Source: Zantedeschia hybrid cultivar (taxonomy: Eukaryota; Streptophyta; Magnoliopsida; Alismatales; Araceae). From it: 64,000 bases of DNA. The position numbers were made by a program, and so were the translations under genes. The notes under the pieces are model-generated. The model was not told where the DNA came from and searched no databases. It saw only the letters and a program-made list of their open reading frames with translations. Of the stretch, positions 25,187 to 37,324 are shown one piece after another (positions within the stretch are counted from its first letter, which is position 1; each line of letters begins with the position of its first letter). The stretch lies in assembly GCA_030544215.1 (NCBI GenBank), contig JARZZO010000008.1:32589614-32653613 (forward strand), in the 5' to 3' direction.

Positions 25187-26303
25187 TAATAGATATAGGT
25201 GGCCTATAAGCCAATGACGAGGCATCTATTTCAATCTGGTTCAATATTAAGTAGCATATATATTTCATTATGTAGATTAGCGTGTTTATTATTATTGCGC
25301 ATAATAAAGTCTATGAATGTGTGCAACGGTCATCAGATTATGATGAGATCATAATAATGAGACCGATGACCTATAAACACATATTTTAAATTGTTCCTAG
25401 TCGTAGGATGTTTGAAGAGGACATCAAATATCCGGTAAGACTAGTACAGGTTATTCCAGCTCATATGATGAGGGTGATTGATGTCGTTAGTCACATGTGT
25501 GGAGACACAATGGTGAACCTGTAGGTGCTCATTGGAGAATGAGTTCACTGAACTGATCTGATATGAATCGCCGAATGGTAATTTACCTGACTGTCGGCCG
25601 ACTTGATTCATCGTCACAGTGGCGTGGTTGGTCCTTGGACTTGAGACACTAAAGACACCTTGTCGGTGGACTTCTGGGCTTTGACCTTGGCTTATGAATC
25701 CCTATTCATGGGATTTCTAATAGTCAAGGATCGGGTCTAGCAGAAGACCTTCGAAGGTGATTGTGTGTTCAATAGAGGATCGTTCGCTTTCAGATAACTA
25801 GAGATATAATGTTCTAGAATAGATCCGCAGGAGTCTCTGGCCAGAGCAAATACAATATCAGAAAAGGTATTTTTGGATATTGTATAGCGGAGTCTGATTC
25901 AAGTGAGTTGGCCATCTAGGGTTTGACAGTTGACCATACCCTAGGTTAACTCGAGAGCATTGTGCAAATGAAGGATTATAGTCACGTGGTAACTGTGGAC
26001 GGACAGGTTCTATAAGTGGGTTGCTGAACCTCGTTACCTTCCGGGATCATGCAGTGTTGCTTGGCACCCAACTTGATTGGAAGTGTGATTGAATTTACAT
26101 AAGATGTTAATTTGGTTAAGTAATTAATTAAATATTTGATATTAATTAATTATTATAAGTCAATAATTAGTTATTGGACTTAACGGACTGAAAACCGAAT
26201 TGGTTAATGAGTCTAGAGGGTCACACGCAAATAGGTTCTCAATCAGTAGTACTTAAGTGAGATTTATATTAACTCGGAGACTTTTATGAAAAGTCGCACC
26301 TAC

Positions 26304-26392
<89 letters not shown>

Positions 26393-26840
26393 CTTGTTAA
26401 GAAACCCTAGGCCAAGCTCCAGAAACTCTCAAGGCTGGCCGTTCCCCCCTCTCTCTCCTCCTTTAGGCGCCCTGTTCGAGGTGCCGGGAGACTTCCCGTC
26501 TCTGCCGCGTGCATTTTTCGAGAGTCGGAAATTTCCGTCTAGATGATCCGGACACCATTGCGGCGAGGATTCTTTAGCGAGTGAGCTAATCTGGATGAGG
26601 GAGCAATGATGAACCACCGCGGAGGATCGCGTGGATACCGCTAGAGGTCGGACGTTTGTGCGGCTAGCGGCATCGTCTTGACGAAATTTAAACGGTCGCG
26701 GATTCGAATCCGCGCAAGGTGATGAGATCACAACCAAGTTTTTTACTTCCGTTTTTGTTCCGAAACGGATCAGCGGACATCGGACGTGATTTTGTTTGTT
26801 GCTTCCACTGCGTTCTTCACGCCCCGCCTGTATCCCAACG
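25187..26840 (+). repeat. 3' LTR of the decayed Copia element
   Basis: It is a direct repeat of 17626-19207, with TA/CG terminal mutations and a (TA)n expansion that makes it 1654 bp long. It is preceded by a weak purine stretch (about 25176-25186). Confidence 0.9.
26307..26387 (+). repeat. (AT)40 microsatellite in the LTR TATA region
   Basis: About 81 bp of alternating A and T occupies the place where the 5' LTR has TTAATATATATAAAC. Confidence 0.95.
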
Positions 26841-26845
26841 GTCTA

Positions 26846-27029
26846 TGCACAGATTTTTGACAGAGATATGACAGGACGCGTGTGTAGAGTTGGCACCAGT
26901 CTTACCCCAATATCTTTGTGGGGTGGTGAATCATCTCATATGCAAATAAGAGTTGAAAATATACAATTCACTCAACTTGTGAAGGAATTAGCTGAGAAAA
27001 TTAATAAAGTTGGGTCAATTATGCTTGAA
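26846..27029 (+). pseudogene. Transposase_24 gene remnant, part 2
   Basis: This continues the exon cut at 17625, the joining point being the GTCTA duplication. It is open through AQIFDRDMTGRVCRVGTS, then an LTPISLWGG block, to a donor-like GTAATT at 27030. The GRV-R-VGTS-TP segment is typical of the C-terminal half of PF03004 proteins. The downstream part ends in an amphipathic ELAEKINKVG stretch, often seen as a coiled coil at the end of this family. No further exon was identified. Confidence 0.6.
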
Positions 27030-27869
27030 GTAATTTTCTTCTCACCATATTGTATTAACTTTTATTTTACTATTTTTATGTTTTTATGCTTGAGGTCGAT
27101 CAATAAGCGTATTTTCATATTGTATTAGAGAAACGTGCAGAATTGATAAGTCAGGTATCTGATTCCAGCTCCATACTGAAAAAAAGAAGAAGAAGAAGGA
27201 AACATCCACTTTTCTGATTTTCCTCCCATCTAAAAAAAATAAAAAATGAGAGAGGGCAAGGGACTTGTTGACAGATTCAGTTTGGGGATAAGCCTGTGAA
27301 CATGAGAGAGCAAATACAAGGGTCTGTAGTTTGTGGCTGAAACTGTACATTTGATATATACAGCTTCTTTAGACCTGGTACAAGCTTTCCATGCATTTGT
27401 AAAAGTTGTAACGGCTGGCAAGATTCTGGGGAACCATGTATACCCTTGCCCTTAATGTAGACGACAACCTAATCCATCATGTAATGATCCCAAATGATAG
27501 TCGGTAATCCTATTCAGATAACTTTGATTTTGCTTTGGGTTTGATAAAACAAACATGTACAGTGCTCAGATCAGAAAATGTCCGAAAATAAGCATTGCAA
27601 TGGTCAAAATAGCAATCTGGCAGTGGTGAAAATCTTATCAGCACTCCTTGTGTATGGTCTCAAGACTCTTAAAATATGAGCCATGCATATTTCAGATGAT
27701 CGATACAAGAAATATGAGCTATACAGTTCACATCACCATTTCTATCACTTGCTCCTATGAATGGAGCTCTTTAATGCTTTAACTGCGATAATAAGACATG
27801 AAGAAGGAAAAAGATCTCAACACAGAAGGACAGTGCAAGTGACAAATGGTTGAACAGCTGAAACTTGAT
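27030..27869. other. Unassigned region
   Basis: No gene or known repeat is seen. Small frames on either strand lack family motifs. Confidence 0.3.
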
Positions 27870-27945
27870 TTATGTTCCCCAGTAATCAAGTTTCCCAGTA
27901 CGTTGGCACTCATTAATAGACGTTAGAGTATCTGAGACTTGATGC
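27870..27945 (-). CDS. Possible terminal exon of an unidentified gene
   Basis: On the minus strand an acceptor ATTTTGCAG (27946-27954) is followed by one base and 24 sense codons ending in TAA (27870-27872). The peptide contains SDTLTSINECQRTGKLDYWG, whose composition looks protein-like and is unlike the AT-rich surroundings. I could not place an upstream exon with confidence; 28400-28530 on the same strand is a weak candidate. The family is not recognised. Confidence 0.3.
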
Positions 27946-27954
27946 CTGCAAAAT

Positions 27955-29293
27955 ATTATTATTACTTTTTAAGGACAGCCCAGTGTTACAAGGCTTCTAT
28001 CACTTACTTCTAGTTTGACAGGAGAATAAGAGCAGAATAAGAGTTCTTATTCTTAAAATAAGGTTAATCTTAATTTGATAAGTGGAATAACTAATACTGT
28101 GTCAGGATTGTTTATATCAGAAGAATAAGGAGAATAAGTAATTTTACTCTAGACCTAAGAATTAATTATTCTTCTTACTCTGTCAATAGATCTCATACAA
28201 TTATTAAACCTAAATATCCCTTATTCTAAAATATGCTTTTCCGAACAAGTAATTCTGGATAACCTATTCTGCAAATAAATCGAAATATGGGTCTAGAAAA
28301 GGTCAATTGTGTGAAAGGAGGTTGTTTCCCGGTTTATACCCGCAACCTCCAAGTTACAGTGGGGCAACCTCATTTAAGGACCCTTGCAAAACAAGAAGAC
28401 ATTTAAATGGCAGGAACAAAAATGTGGTATATATGTTGTTCCGCTCCACACCGCTGTCCTTGAGAAAGTTGGCCGGACAATGACTGTTTACAGAGCAAGA
28501 ATATCCACATAGCAAGTTTAAGGCAGTCATTTCCACATAGTGCTTTCAAAATGAAGAGGGAACTAGCTAGTCACGGTGCCAATAAAAAATACTGACTAAA
28601 TCTCACCACAGAATCAATAACTAACCAAAATACGAGTGTCACTAAAACATGACAGAAGAAAACAAAAATGTTAGTTTCCTTCACCTGTCAATTCGAACAT
28701 CATATTCCTATTGATCCCACGTCAGTTCATTTATGAGGTCATTTTCTTGTTTCAGTTTTCGCGAATGGCAACACATCTGTGATGGACGTCAGGACATGGT
28801 GGCATGAAGAAAGAAATTTGAGACTTTTGTAATACACGGGCCATGGGCTGGGGGTACAAACAAAAGAACGAAAGGGGGGAAGACTGTCATCTAATGGCGA
28901 ATGTAGAAATTTTATCTAGTGGGGTCACTTGGACAGTAAGTCATAAACATGACTGGGTCAGTGGGGTATTAGGCTAGATGAGGTCCTAGGTTGGGTCAGT
29001 AGAATCTTGAGTTGGATCAGTGTGGTCTAGGAGTAGATTGTTTTGAATTAGGCCAATGAGTTTGACAAAATCCAGTAAGATCTCGAACCCACACTAGATG
29101 AACATTGAATCTGTCACTGCTGCTTTCAGGTTTCTTGCTGCATGACATTCATAAGGAAGGTGATCGGATGAAAAACCATTTTTGTCAGCTCTGTTGTTGG
29201 TGAGCTTGAATTTCTACTTCTTCTTACGTCAATGTGAGGACTTTTGATAATCTTACAGTGATTAAAAAGTGGCAATTAAAAAGGAGGTGATCA
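27955..29293. other. Unassigned region
   Basis: A stretch at about 28020-28270 is rich in AGAATAAG and its complement CTTATTCT and might be a short inverted-repeat (MITE-like) element, but I could not define its ends. The rest shows nothing I can identify. Confidence 0.25.
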
Positions 29294-29300
29294 ACTGTTT

Positions 29301-29506
29301 CTTTAGGGGGGCGGGGGTAAGGGAATGGTAATCCGGACTTCGGTTGGTAGTCATTCTAACAGCTCGCAGGTTCGATCCTCGCCACCTCCGATGATGGTGT
29401 GAATTGGGGAGCCGTGCCCACCGCCCACGTGGTAGCTTCTCCGGGGTTTACCGGACGACAGGATTTCCCTCGACATAAAAAAAAATATATATATATATAT
29501 ATTATT
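29301..29506 (+). mobile_element. tRNA-derived SINE
   Basis: A polymerase III B box, GGTTCGATCCT (29369-29379), sits in a tRNA-like head, followed by a tRNA-unrelated body (ACCGGACGACAGG) and an A-rich then TA-rich tail (29477-29502). A 7-bp flank ACTGTTT occurs at 29294-29300 and 29507-29513 and fits a target duplication. It is not a functional tRNA because no cloverleaf can be drawn. Confidence 0.65.
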
Positions 29507-29513
29507 ACTGTTT

Positions 29514-31868
29514 ATTCAACCATTTAAGGTGGTTTTCTTTTGTGTGGATCAATTTATATATCAACTCTATATTTGCTTTTCAGCTGGATTTAATCATGTA
29601 ATTTTTGGCATGACCATTTGCACTGTGATACCACCACCATTATTTATTCTGAAAATTTTCTAATTATTTTCCTTTCACTACCAAAGCTTGTTAGAACATC
29701 TCAATTTCGTGTTGCGTGTGGAATGATCTAAGATGCATCATTATTATTTTTTTGGGGGTTGGGGGTGTTTCTTTCCAATACTAGGGTGTCAATTAGTACA
29801 TCACTCAAAGAGCTGATATATCCCTATGTATTTTTGGGTAATGTTGGTTTGAACGGTGACACATAGTAAAATATTAAACTTCTTGTTAAAATCTAAACAT
29901 TTCTGAGACTGACCGGCTCCTGACATTTTTTTTAAAATCTCCGTTGAGTCTCCACATATACGCGTATAGTCCATCAGTTATCATTTTTAAAAAGCAATTT
30001 ATATTCTTTTTCCTTTGGTTCACTGATTTGCAGAAACAATATGCAGAAGTAAAATTAGAAGAGCTAACAAACTCTGCCTCATACTTTTAAATTTATGAGA
30101 CAACTATAACTATAACCTGATTGTATATAGAGAATTATTGCATGTTTTGAGTTTCCTTTTAAACACATTCACTACGATTACTTGTACTTTCTCAAAATTT
30201 TAATTATTTTTCAAATATTTTAGTATGAATATTTGTATATACTTAGTGAGTCAATTTTATTAACATTTCTAAACTTGTCTCTTAACTCTTTTTTTTCAGT
30301 ACTTATTCTAAATGAAATTCGAGTCTCTATCTGATTTTCATTACTACTTCCACACTTATTCTTTTCTTCAATCGTTTATAGGAAATAAAATCTAGCGAAA
30401 TCCAACCACCTTCATTAACCTGTGTAAAATCAGAATGCACAATTGTATTGCAATCCAATCAATCTTAGGCACATTCATCTTCTATTAAATGTCTATATTG
30501 TGACAGAGTGACAAAGATTTGTTAATTTACTTCTTTCTAAAAGAATACAATTTATTCTTATCTTTTTATTTTTATATTATACAGATGTAGGGAAAAAGTA
30601 TTACATTATGAAATATGGGAGAATAAAAACTTGGATAAGGATAAAGTGGTCGTGGGAAAAAAGTTTAGGAGATCTCCTTTATGAAATCTAAGTCTTTTTG
30701 GTAATTAACCAAATGCACCACTTTTTGTGAAAGATGCATAAAGTAAGATATTGTTGGCAGTCACATAGTTTGGTTTAAAGGCTATGTAAGTTTATGTTTT
30801 ATCATTTCATTCAAATTAAATTTTTTCTATTAGGTATTGATAATAATCTTCAAATATATTTCTTTCATCATTTTCTACAGGTTCAACTTGATGTGGCATA
30901 ACTTTTAATGATGAGAGACTTTCTATTTTCCATTTTTGTGGTTGATAGATGCATTCATTGGATTTTCTTAATGTTGAGATACTTTCTACGACCAATTTTG
31001 TAGTTTAATGGGTGCATAGTTGGATTTCACTAAACAATTTCATTTTGTTAGTTGCAACATGTTGACATGTTTGGAATACACATACTTTCTTCGAGGTTAG
31101 ATGTTTGAAAGTGATACATTTGGTTATGTTGACATTCTATTTGAATCAAATGTGAATTGTTAGTCCATTTTATGGTGTACAATTTATTAAAACCTGAGAA
31201 TTGTTGTAGTTAGATATATTGTCTATGTCTTCATTCTAGGTATTTACATACAGATATGAAGTTCAAGAGTAGTATTTACATGTTGCAGTTTTTTTTCAAA
31301 TAAATTAGTTCAATCTACAGGTTACAGGTTACAGATTACAAGTTAATAAATAGTTACAGATACGGTTCAATCTACAAATGATTTTTTTTTTTTTTTTTGT
31401 AAATATACGTTATCGTCTTATGGTTTAAGAATCATGAGTAAATTTTTAACGGTTTAATTACAGCATCATCTTATGATTCAAAATCATAAATAACATTTTA
31501 GTAACAGTTTAGTGACATCATCGAAATGCGACTGTACGACACCATAGCGTTAATATTTCTTACTATTTTGGATCAATATAGTTATGGGTATTTTCGTAAT
31601 TAATGCACGGAGTCATGTGAGAACTTGTAGTAGTGCTTTACATACGGGTCTGACGTGTGATTGTATGTACGAAGCGATATGTTAGTACTCCTTATTGTTT
31701 TGAGTAAATATATTTAAGAAATATTTTCATAATTATAAACATGTTTTAGTTACAATTTAGTTCGATGGTGTACACTAGGTAATACTTACGGGTATGCAAC
31801 TGTAAGAAAACTTCTAGTAACAGTCGCTACGCCAATGATGACTGTCCGTAAGATGTTTTCGTTAGTAT
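29514..31868. other. Unassigned AT-rich region
   Basis: No gene is found. GGTTACAGGTTACAG short repeats lie near 31318-31345 and a T18 run near 31382. The part 31400-31868 has repeated words (ATTTTAGTAACAGTTTA, GTATGTAC, CTGTAAGAAAAC) also present as complements just beyond the Tat element, so it may be a non-autonomous CACTA-like element; its left terminus was not found. Confidence 0.3.
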
Positions 31869-32822
31869 TGATGAGCTAGAATTCGATTCGGCCCATTAAA
31901 ACAGGCCCAACACAGATCAGTCCAACAGCAGCAATAAGAAGCCCCCTGGCAGCCTTCGGCCCGTTAGCGGCCCAGCGGCCCTCGGCCCAGTAAGCAGTCC
32001 AGTGGTCCTCGGCCCGTCCGCGGCCCAGCAACCTTCGGCCCATTAGCGGCCCGATAGCCTTCGGCCCGTTAGCGGCTCAGCAGCCCCTCGGCCCAGCAGG
32101 CTCCAGCCCACTAAGCGGCATCTGGTCCGTCAGCGGCCCTACCCCCTTCAGCCCAATAGCCATATCCGGCCCACTCCGGTGGGAGGGTTAGGCACTATGG
32201 CGGTTTACCAATAAACCCAGAACATAGTCCTATATCGGCTGCCACCGTTAAGCATCCTCTATCCTCCGCTAGAAATACCCGGCTATTTATTACCAAAGGT
32301 ATGTCTTCGTGACCCTTAAGGACTACAGTCCAAAAAGCATTAAAGCTGCTTCTTCCACCTCTTTGACTTCTGAATCGAATCATCTTCAGAAGCTAACTTA
32401 ACCGTCGGAGAGGGTTCCTAAGGGCCGAAGCCCGAGACTCCTACTGACTGGTTTTTCTTCTTCTTTTCCTCCTGCAGGGGCTCGGTTTGAATCTTCGCCG
32501 ACCTCTCCGAGTCGGTCTCGGCCACCGACCTCGAGCTTCTTCCTCCGGTCTCGACGCCATTCGTTGGCTGGTACTCCTCGCCTGAAGGTGCCTCGGCTCC
32601 GTCCCGCACCAACTGTCCCTCAACTGGAGGAGCTTCGGCCGCGCCTTTCGCAGGCTAGCCCACATCTGACCGGGCGACCATCGGCTTCGGATCTTCGGCC
32701 TCGTCTCCGCCTTCACCGCGTTCCGGATCCCCGTCGGGCCTCTTCTCCGATCCGATCTAGCTTCGGATCCCAACTTCGGATTCCAGCTTCGGAATCCGGT
32801 CGTGATAGCTTCGGCTACATCA
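31869..32822 (+). repeat. 5' LTR of the Tat element
   Basis: 954 bp, rich in TTCGGCCC and AGCGGCCC words (31935-32150). The presumed TATA box reads TAGAAATA at 32270-32277, whereas the 3' LTR has TATAAATA at 49948-49955. Confidence 0.95.
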
Positions 32823-32824
32823 CG

Positions 32825-32841
32825 TGGCGCCGTCTGTGGGA
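32825..32841 (+). other. Primer binding site of the Tat element
   Basis: TGGCGCCGTCTGTGGGA starts two bases after the LTR, the standard form in plant Tat elements. Confidence 0.9.
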
Positions 32842-32856
32842 AACAAGCAAAGAGTC

Positions 32857-34030
32857 ATGTCTCATCGTCTTGTAACCCGACGATCCGGGCAAGACGAAGC
32901 AGAGACGCGGGCAACTTCAGTGCAGCCACTACACTCCGAAAGTGCCCCATCTGTTCCACCTCAAAGCACGGCTCTGCCTGTAATACTAGAGTCCCTCGCT
33001 ACTGGAGACGACCGGATGAAGGCACTTCAGCAGCAAGTGGCGACGCTAGCCGCTGCCGTCACCTCTCTTGCACCCTTACAAGATATGGTATCCGCCATCG
33101 CCCAACGCATGAGATTGCTGGGCTAGCTCCCCCAACAAATACCGCCTCCACCTCTCTATCCCGTCCAAGATACAAGGTTCCGGTCGGCACCCTCGCCGGT
33201 CTTCCCGGACGAGACAGCCACTGCGCCCAGCGAGCCTTCGGCACCGCCTGCCCGAGTCCCTCGCACCGACCGCCTTATGACGGAGCAAGGTTATGCTTCG
33301 TCCGAGTTTCACCCAGCCGGAATCGGAGGACGATCAGTCACCATTTCAACGGCCCCGGACCTGGACCGGCGGTTGACGGCCATAAGAAAAGAGATGCAGT
33401 AGATGGTGTCTCGGCCCTACGGAGCACCTCTTGCCAGCACCATCCTGGAGCAAACTCCGTTCACGCCAGAACTCCTGGCTACCGAGGTACCTCCTAACTT
33501 CAAACTGCCAAAAGGCCCCCTCTACGATAGAATGTCAGATCCGGTCTGCCACTTCCAAAGGTTCAATACCTATCTATCTGTCCGAGGGGTCACTGAGGCA
33601 GTCCGCTGCCGTCTCTTCCCCCTCACTCTTAAAAAAACTGCCCTAACCTGGTTCGAGACATTGGCCCCCAACTCCATCCACTCTCTAGTCCAGTTGGGCC
33701 AATTGTTTATCGACCAGTTCTATGATGCCACCCGGCAGTGCAAAACTTCGGCCAGCCTACTAGCCATTCGGCAAGGCCCCGCCGAGACCCTCCAGGAATA
33801 TTTCACTAAATTCCGGACCGAAGCCGCCCAAATCCCAAACCTGGACAGCTCGATTGCGGTCTCGGCCGTAATCAGCAGGTGCCGGGATGAAGGGCTTCTC
33901 GGCTCCATCGGGAAACGCCGTCCCTCTACCTTCTAGGACCTCGTAGTCCGGGACCATAAATACATCAACCGGGAGGCCCTGATGATGTCCAAAGGCAAGA
34001 GTGCAGCGAAGCCATACCGGCGCTTGCCCC
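32857..34030 (+). pseudogene. Tat gag
   Basis: The natural start is ATG at 32857. The frame is broken by TAG at 33124, TAG at 33400 and TAG at 33934, then a frameshift near 34014-34030 moves into the pol frame. The N-terminal part has a coiled-coil-like LQQQVATLAAAV stretch. The retrotransposon gag domain runs about 33490-33900 with the DPVCHFQRF, ALTWFETL and ETLQEYFTKF blocks. All three stops could come from CAG, TGG or CAA by C-to-T type change. Confidence 0.85.
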
Positions 34031-37000
34031 TCCGGTAGTCCGCCCTCGATCCGAAGATCAAGAACCCTCTCGTAAGCGATATCGGAGGGAGGAGTGGGAC
34101 CGAGATAAGCGACGGGATCCGCAGCCGCGGTACCTACCACTACCTGCTCCCCCTTCCCGAATGCTTATGGAGGTGAAGGGCATGCTCCGGCGGCCGGAGC
34201 GCATCAAAACTGATCCTCGCCGAAGGGACCTTGGCAAATATTGTGAGTATCATCGGGAGATCGGCCATTCAACTGACGAATGCCGGCACCTTCGGGGGGA
34301 GATCGACCGCCTCATCAGAGAGGGCAGACTGCCACAGTACCGGCGAGAGCAGCCTCAGCAACAGCGGAACTGGGACGTCCTTGAGACGACCAGGCCACAA
34401 CAACCCCCGGAGAAGGAAGCAGCTCCTCCGCCAAAGGTTACCTCGGCCCCGGTAGAAACATCTCACCAGCGACCTAGTGCTGGATCAATCATGATGATAT
34501 CTGGTGGACCGGGAGAAGGATCGAGGCGTCGTCAGCTTAGCTCCACGACAGTAGCGGCAGTTGATGTCGAGCCGAAGCGGTCTCATCAAGAAGACATCAC
34601 CTTCGGCCAAGAGGATCTGACTGATATTCAGGTTCCTCACGACGACGTCCTCGTTGTAAACGCTGTCATAAACAGCTACGATGTTCATCGCATTTTTGTC
34701 GATAATGGAAGCACCCCCAATATTTTATTTTACGATTGTTTTGTAAAAATGGGATTGAGTGAGGCTAATATGAAGCCTCATCGGGGGCCTCTATTCGGTT
34801 TCAACTGCTCGCCCTGCCGAGTAGAAGGCATTGTCCGGCTCCCTGTAACAATAGGTTCGGCTCCCCGGCAACTAACCGTAGAAACGGACTTTGCCGTTGT
34901 AAAAGTCGATTCAACTTATAACGCCATCTTTGGCCGAAGGCTAATCGGCGGGATCGGAGCTGTGCCTTCGTCCTTTCATCAAAAGCTGAAATTCCATACC
35001 AGCCATGGAATAGGCGAAGCCAAGGGGAATCAAGAAGCGGCTCGGTAATGTTACATGATTTCGGTCAAGGGAAAGGCTGCGGCCGAATCCCTATCGATCG
35101 AATCTTCAGCCGAAGCGTCCCCAGGAGAGGAACTCATCGCCATCCCAGTTCCGGGAGGCGAGGGACGAACCCTCATGATAGGCTCCGGCCTGGAGAAAAC
35201 CGAAGCAGAAAGACTCGCCGAGTTCCTGAAAGGGAATCTCGATGTCTTCGCCTGGTCTCCAACAGACATGCCCGGAGTTGACCCGGAAATAGCGGAGCAT
35301 CGGCTGCATGTCGATCCCAACCATCCCCCGATTAAGCAGAAGCGGCGTACCTTCAATCAGGAAAGGAGTTCCGCCATTCAAGTCGAAGTTCAAAAAGGGC
35401 TGGACGCCGGGCATCTACGAGAAGTACACCACCCGGACTGGATCGCTAATGTAGTAATGGTGCCCAAAAAAGATGGCAAGTGGCGAATGTGCGTGGACTT
35501 CACCAACCTCAACAAAGCCTGTATGATGGATAGCTTCCCGCTACCTCGGATAGATCAGGTGGTAGATGCAACCTCCGGCCACGAGCTTCTAAGCTTTCTC
35601 GATGCCTATTCAGGCTACCATCAGATCCGAATGCATCCGGACGACGAGAGCAAGACCAACTTCACGACTGATCTCGGTCTGTACTGCTATACCCGGATGC
35701 CCTTCGGCCTGAAGAACGCCGGCGCAACATATCAACGCCTCGTCAACAAAATATTTGCCCTGCAGCTCGGCCGCAGCATGGAAGTCTACATCGACGATAT
35801 GCTGGTGAAAAGCTGCGTCGCTGCAGACCATCTGGCCGACTTAGCCGAAACATTCTCCGCCCTGCGTCAATACAAAATGAAGCTAAATCCAGCTAAGTGC
35901 GCCTTCGGAGTGGCCTCCGGGAAGTTCCTCGGCTATATGGTCACTCACCGAGGGGTAGAAACTAACCCCGCAAAGGTTTCGGCCATCATTCAGATGCGCC
36001 CTCTGGCTAACCTCCGAGAGGTTCAAAAGCTAAACGGAAGGATTGCCACCTTAAGCCGTTTCATGTCTAGAGCGGCGGATTACTGCTTTCCCTTCTTTAA
36101 GCTGCTGAAGAAGGCCAATAGCTTCTCCTGGACAGACGAGTGCCAGTCGGCCTTCGAACAACTGAAGGTCTATCTCTCCAAGGTTCCCATCTTGTCCAAG
36201 CCGATCTGCGGAGAGCCGCTGTTCCTCTACCTCGCGGTGTCTGAGACAGCTATCAGCACCGTCCTCGTCCGGGAGCAAGATGGCATTCAAAAGCCTGTCT
36301 AATATATAAGCCGAGCCCTCCAAGGAGCAGAGCTTCAGTATCTTGCTCTTGAGAAGCTAGCTTTAGCTCTCGTCTCATCCGCGAGGAGGCTCCGGCCTTA
36401 CTTCCTCGCCCACTCGATAAAGGTCCTCACCGATCAGCCTTTGAAGCAAGTACTCTCCCGGCCAGAGGTGTCCGGCAGACTGGCGAAATGGGCGATTGAA
36501 CTAGGAGAATTCGACGTCTCCTATGTGCCTCGGGTAGCAATAAAAACTCAAGCCCTAGCCGATTTTATTGCCGAGCTCACTCCTGAAGCTCCCTCGGCGT
36601 CTCCACCAGAAGTCATATCCGAGGCCAAAGATATTTTGGCTCTCACACCTCCAGCCGACGAATGGCGGCTCTATGTCGATGGCTCCGCATGCTCCATGGG
36701 CAGCGGTGCCGGATGGATCTTGGCGTCTCCCGAAGGGGTCGTCACGGAGTATGCGCTACGCTTCTCTTTTCCAGCTACCAATAATGCCGCCGAATATGAA
36801 GCCCTCATCTCCGGCCTTTGGGCCGCTAGAAAGCTTGGCGTGCAGAACATAAAGGCATTTAGCGACTCTCAGCTAATCGCCAGTCACATTTCTGGGGAAT
36901 ATGAGGCACGGGATGCGATAATGGCCTCTTATCTCCAGGTAACTCGCAAGATCCTCGCTCAATTCAATTCCTATGAAATTGTGCGGATCCCGAGAGCCGA

Positions 37001-37324
37001 GAATGCTCGAGCCGATGCTCTCTCCCGACTAGCATCAACTCAGGACGGGGGAGGAGGCCGAATGATTCTTGTAGAAGAACTCGCCGAGCCAAGCCTCGAA
37101 GAGCCGGACGTCATGCAAGTAACCGAAGCTGAAACCGAGACCTGGATGACTCCCCTAGTCACTTTCCTCCTCCGAGGAGAAGTCCCGCATGATCCGAGGG
37201 AAGCAAAACATATTCGGCAGCGCTCCTCTCACTTCCTTCTCTTGGACGGGCTGTTATATAAAAAGTCCTTCGGCCGACCCCTCTTGCGATGTCTCGGTCC
37301 GGCCGAAGCTGATTACACGCTACA
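34031..37324 (+). pseudogene. Tat protease, reverse transcriptase and two RNases H
   Basis: One reading frame is interrupted only by TAA at 35046 and TAA at 36300. A zinc-finger-like CEYHREIGHSTDEC segment lies near 34240. The aspartic protease has D-N-G at 34701-34709. RT carries the VDFTNLN, MPFGLKNAGATYQ and YIDD (35787-35798) motifs. RNase H follows (FSWTDECQSAF at about 36120 onward; the 36300 stop falls within it). A second, archaeal-like RNase H begins LYVDGSA near 36670 and holds NNAAEYEAL and ADALSRLA. The frame runs straight into the integrase at 44386 once the gag-only insertion is removed. Confidence 0.9.

Larger units (their letters stand above)
17626..26840 (+). mobile_element. 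Decayed full-length Ty1/copia element
   Basis: Two direct LTRs (17626-19207 and 25187-26840) enclose a PBS, a long leader and decayed gag-pol. The target duplication is GTCTA (17621-17625 and 26841-26845). The element split the Transposase_24 coding remnant: reading across the duplication rejoins the exon. The 3' LTR begins TA instead of TG and ends CG instead of CA. Its LTR and leader architecture match the minus-strand Copia element at 50386-59840, so both belong to one lineage (Angela/Tork-like by the better preserved pol, not certain). Confidence 0.9.

Noticed and set aside
29340..29400. Possible tRNA gene (B box GGTTCGATCCT)
   Set aside because: No paired acceptor stem or anticodon arm, and it has a SINE body, an A-rich tail and a 7-bp flank repeat.
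32802..33497. 231-residue frame overlapping Tat gag
   Set aside because: An out-of-frame shadow; the gag domain lies in the frame starting at 32857.
35055..36302. Integrated pararetrovirus (caulimovirid) reverse transcriptase
   Set aside because: The frame continues into a second RNase H and a DDE integrase and is bounded by LTRs, which identifies a Tat gypsy element.
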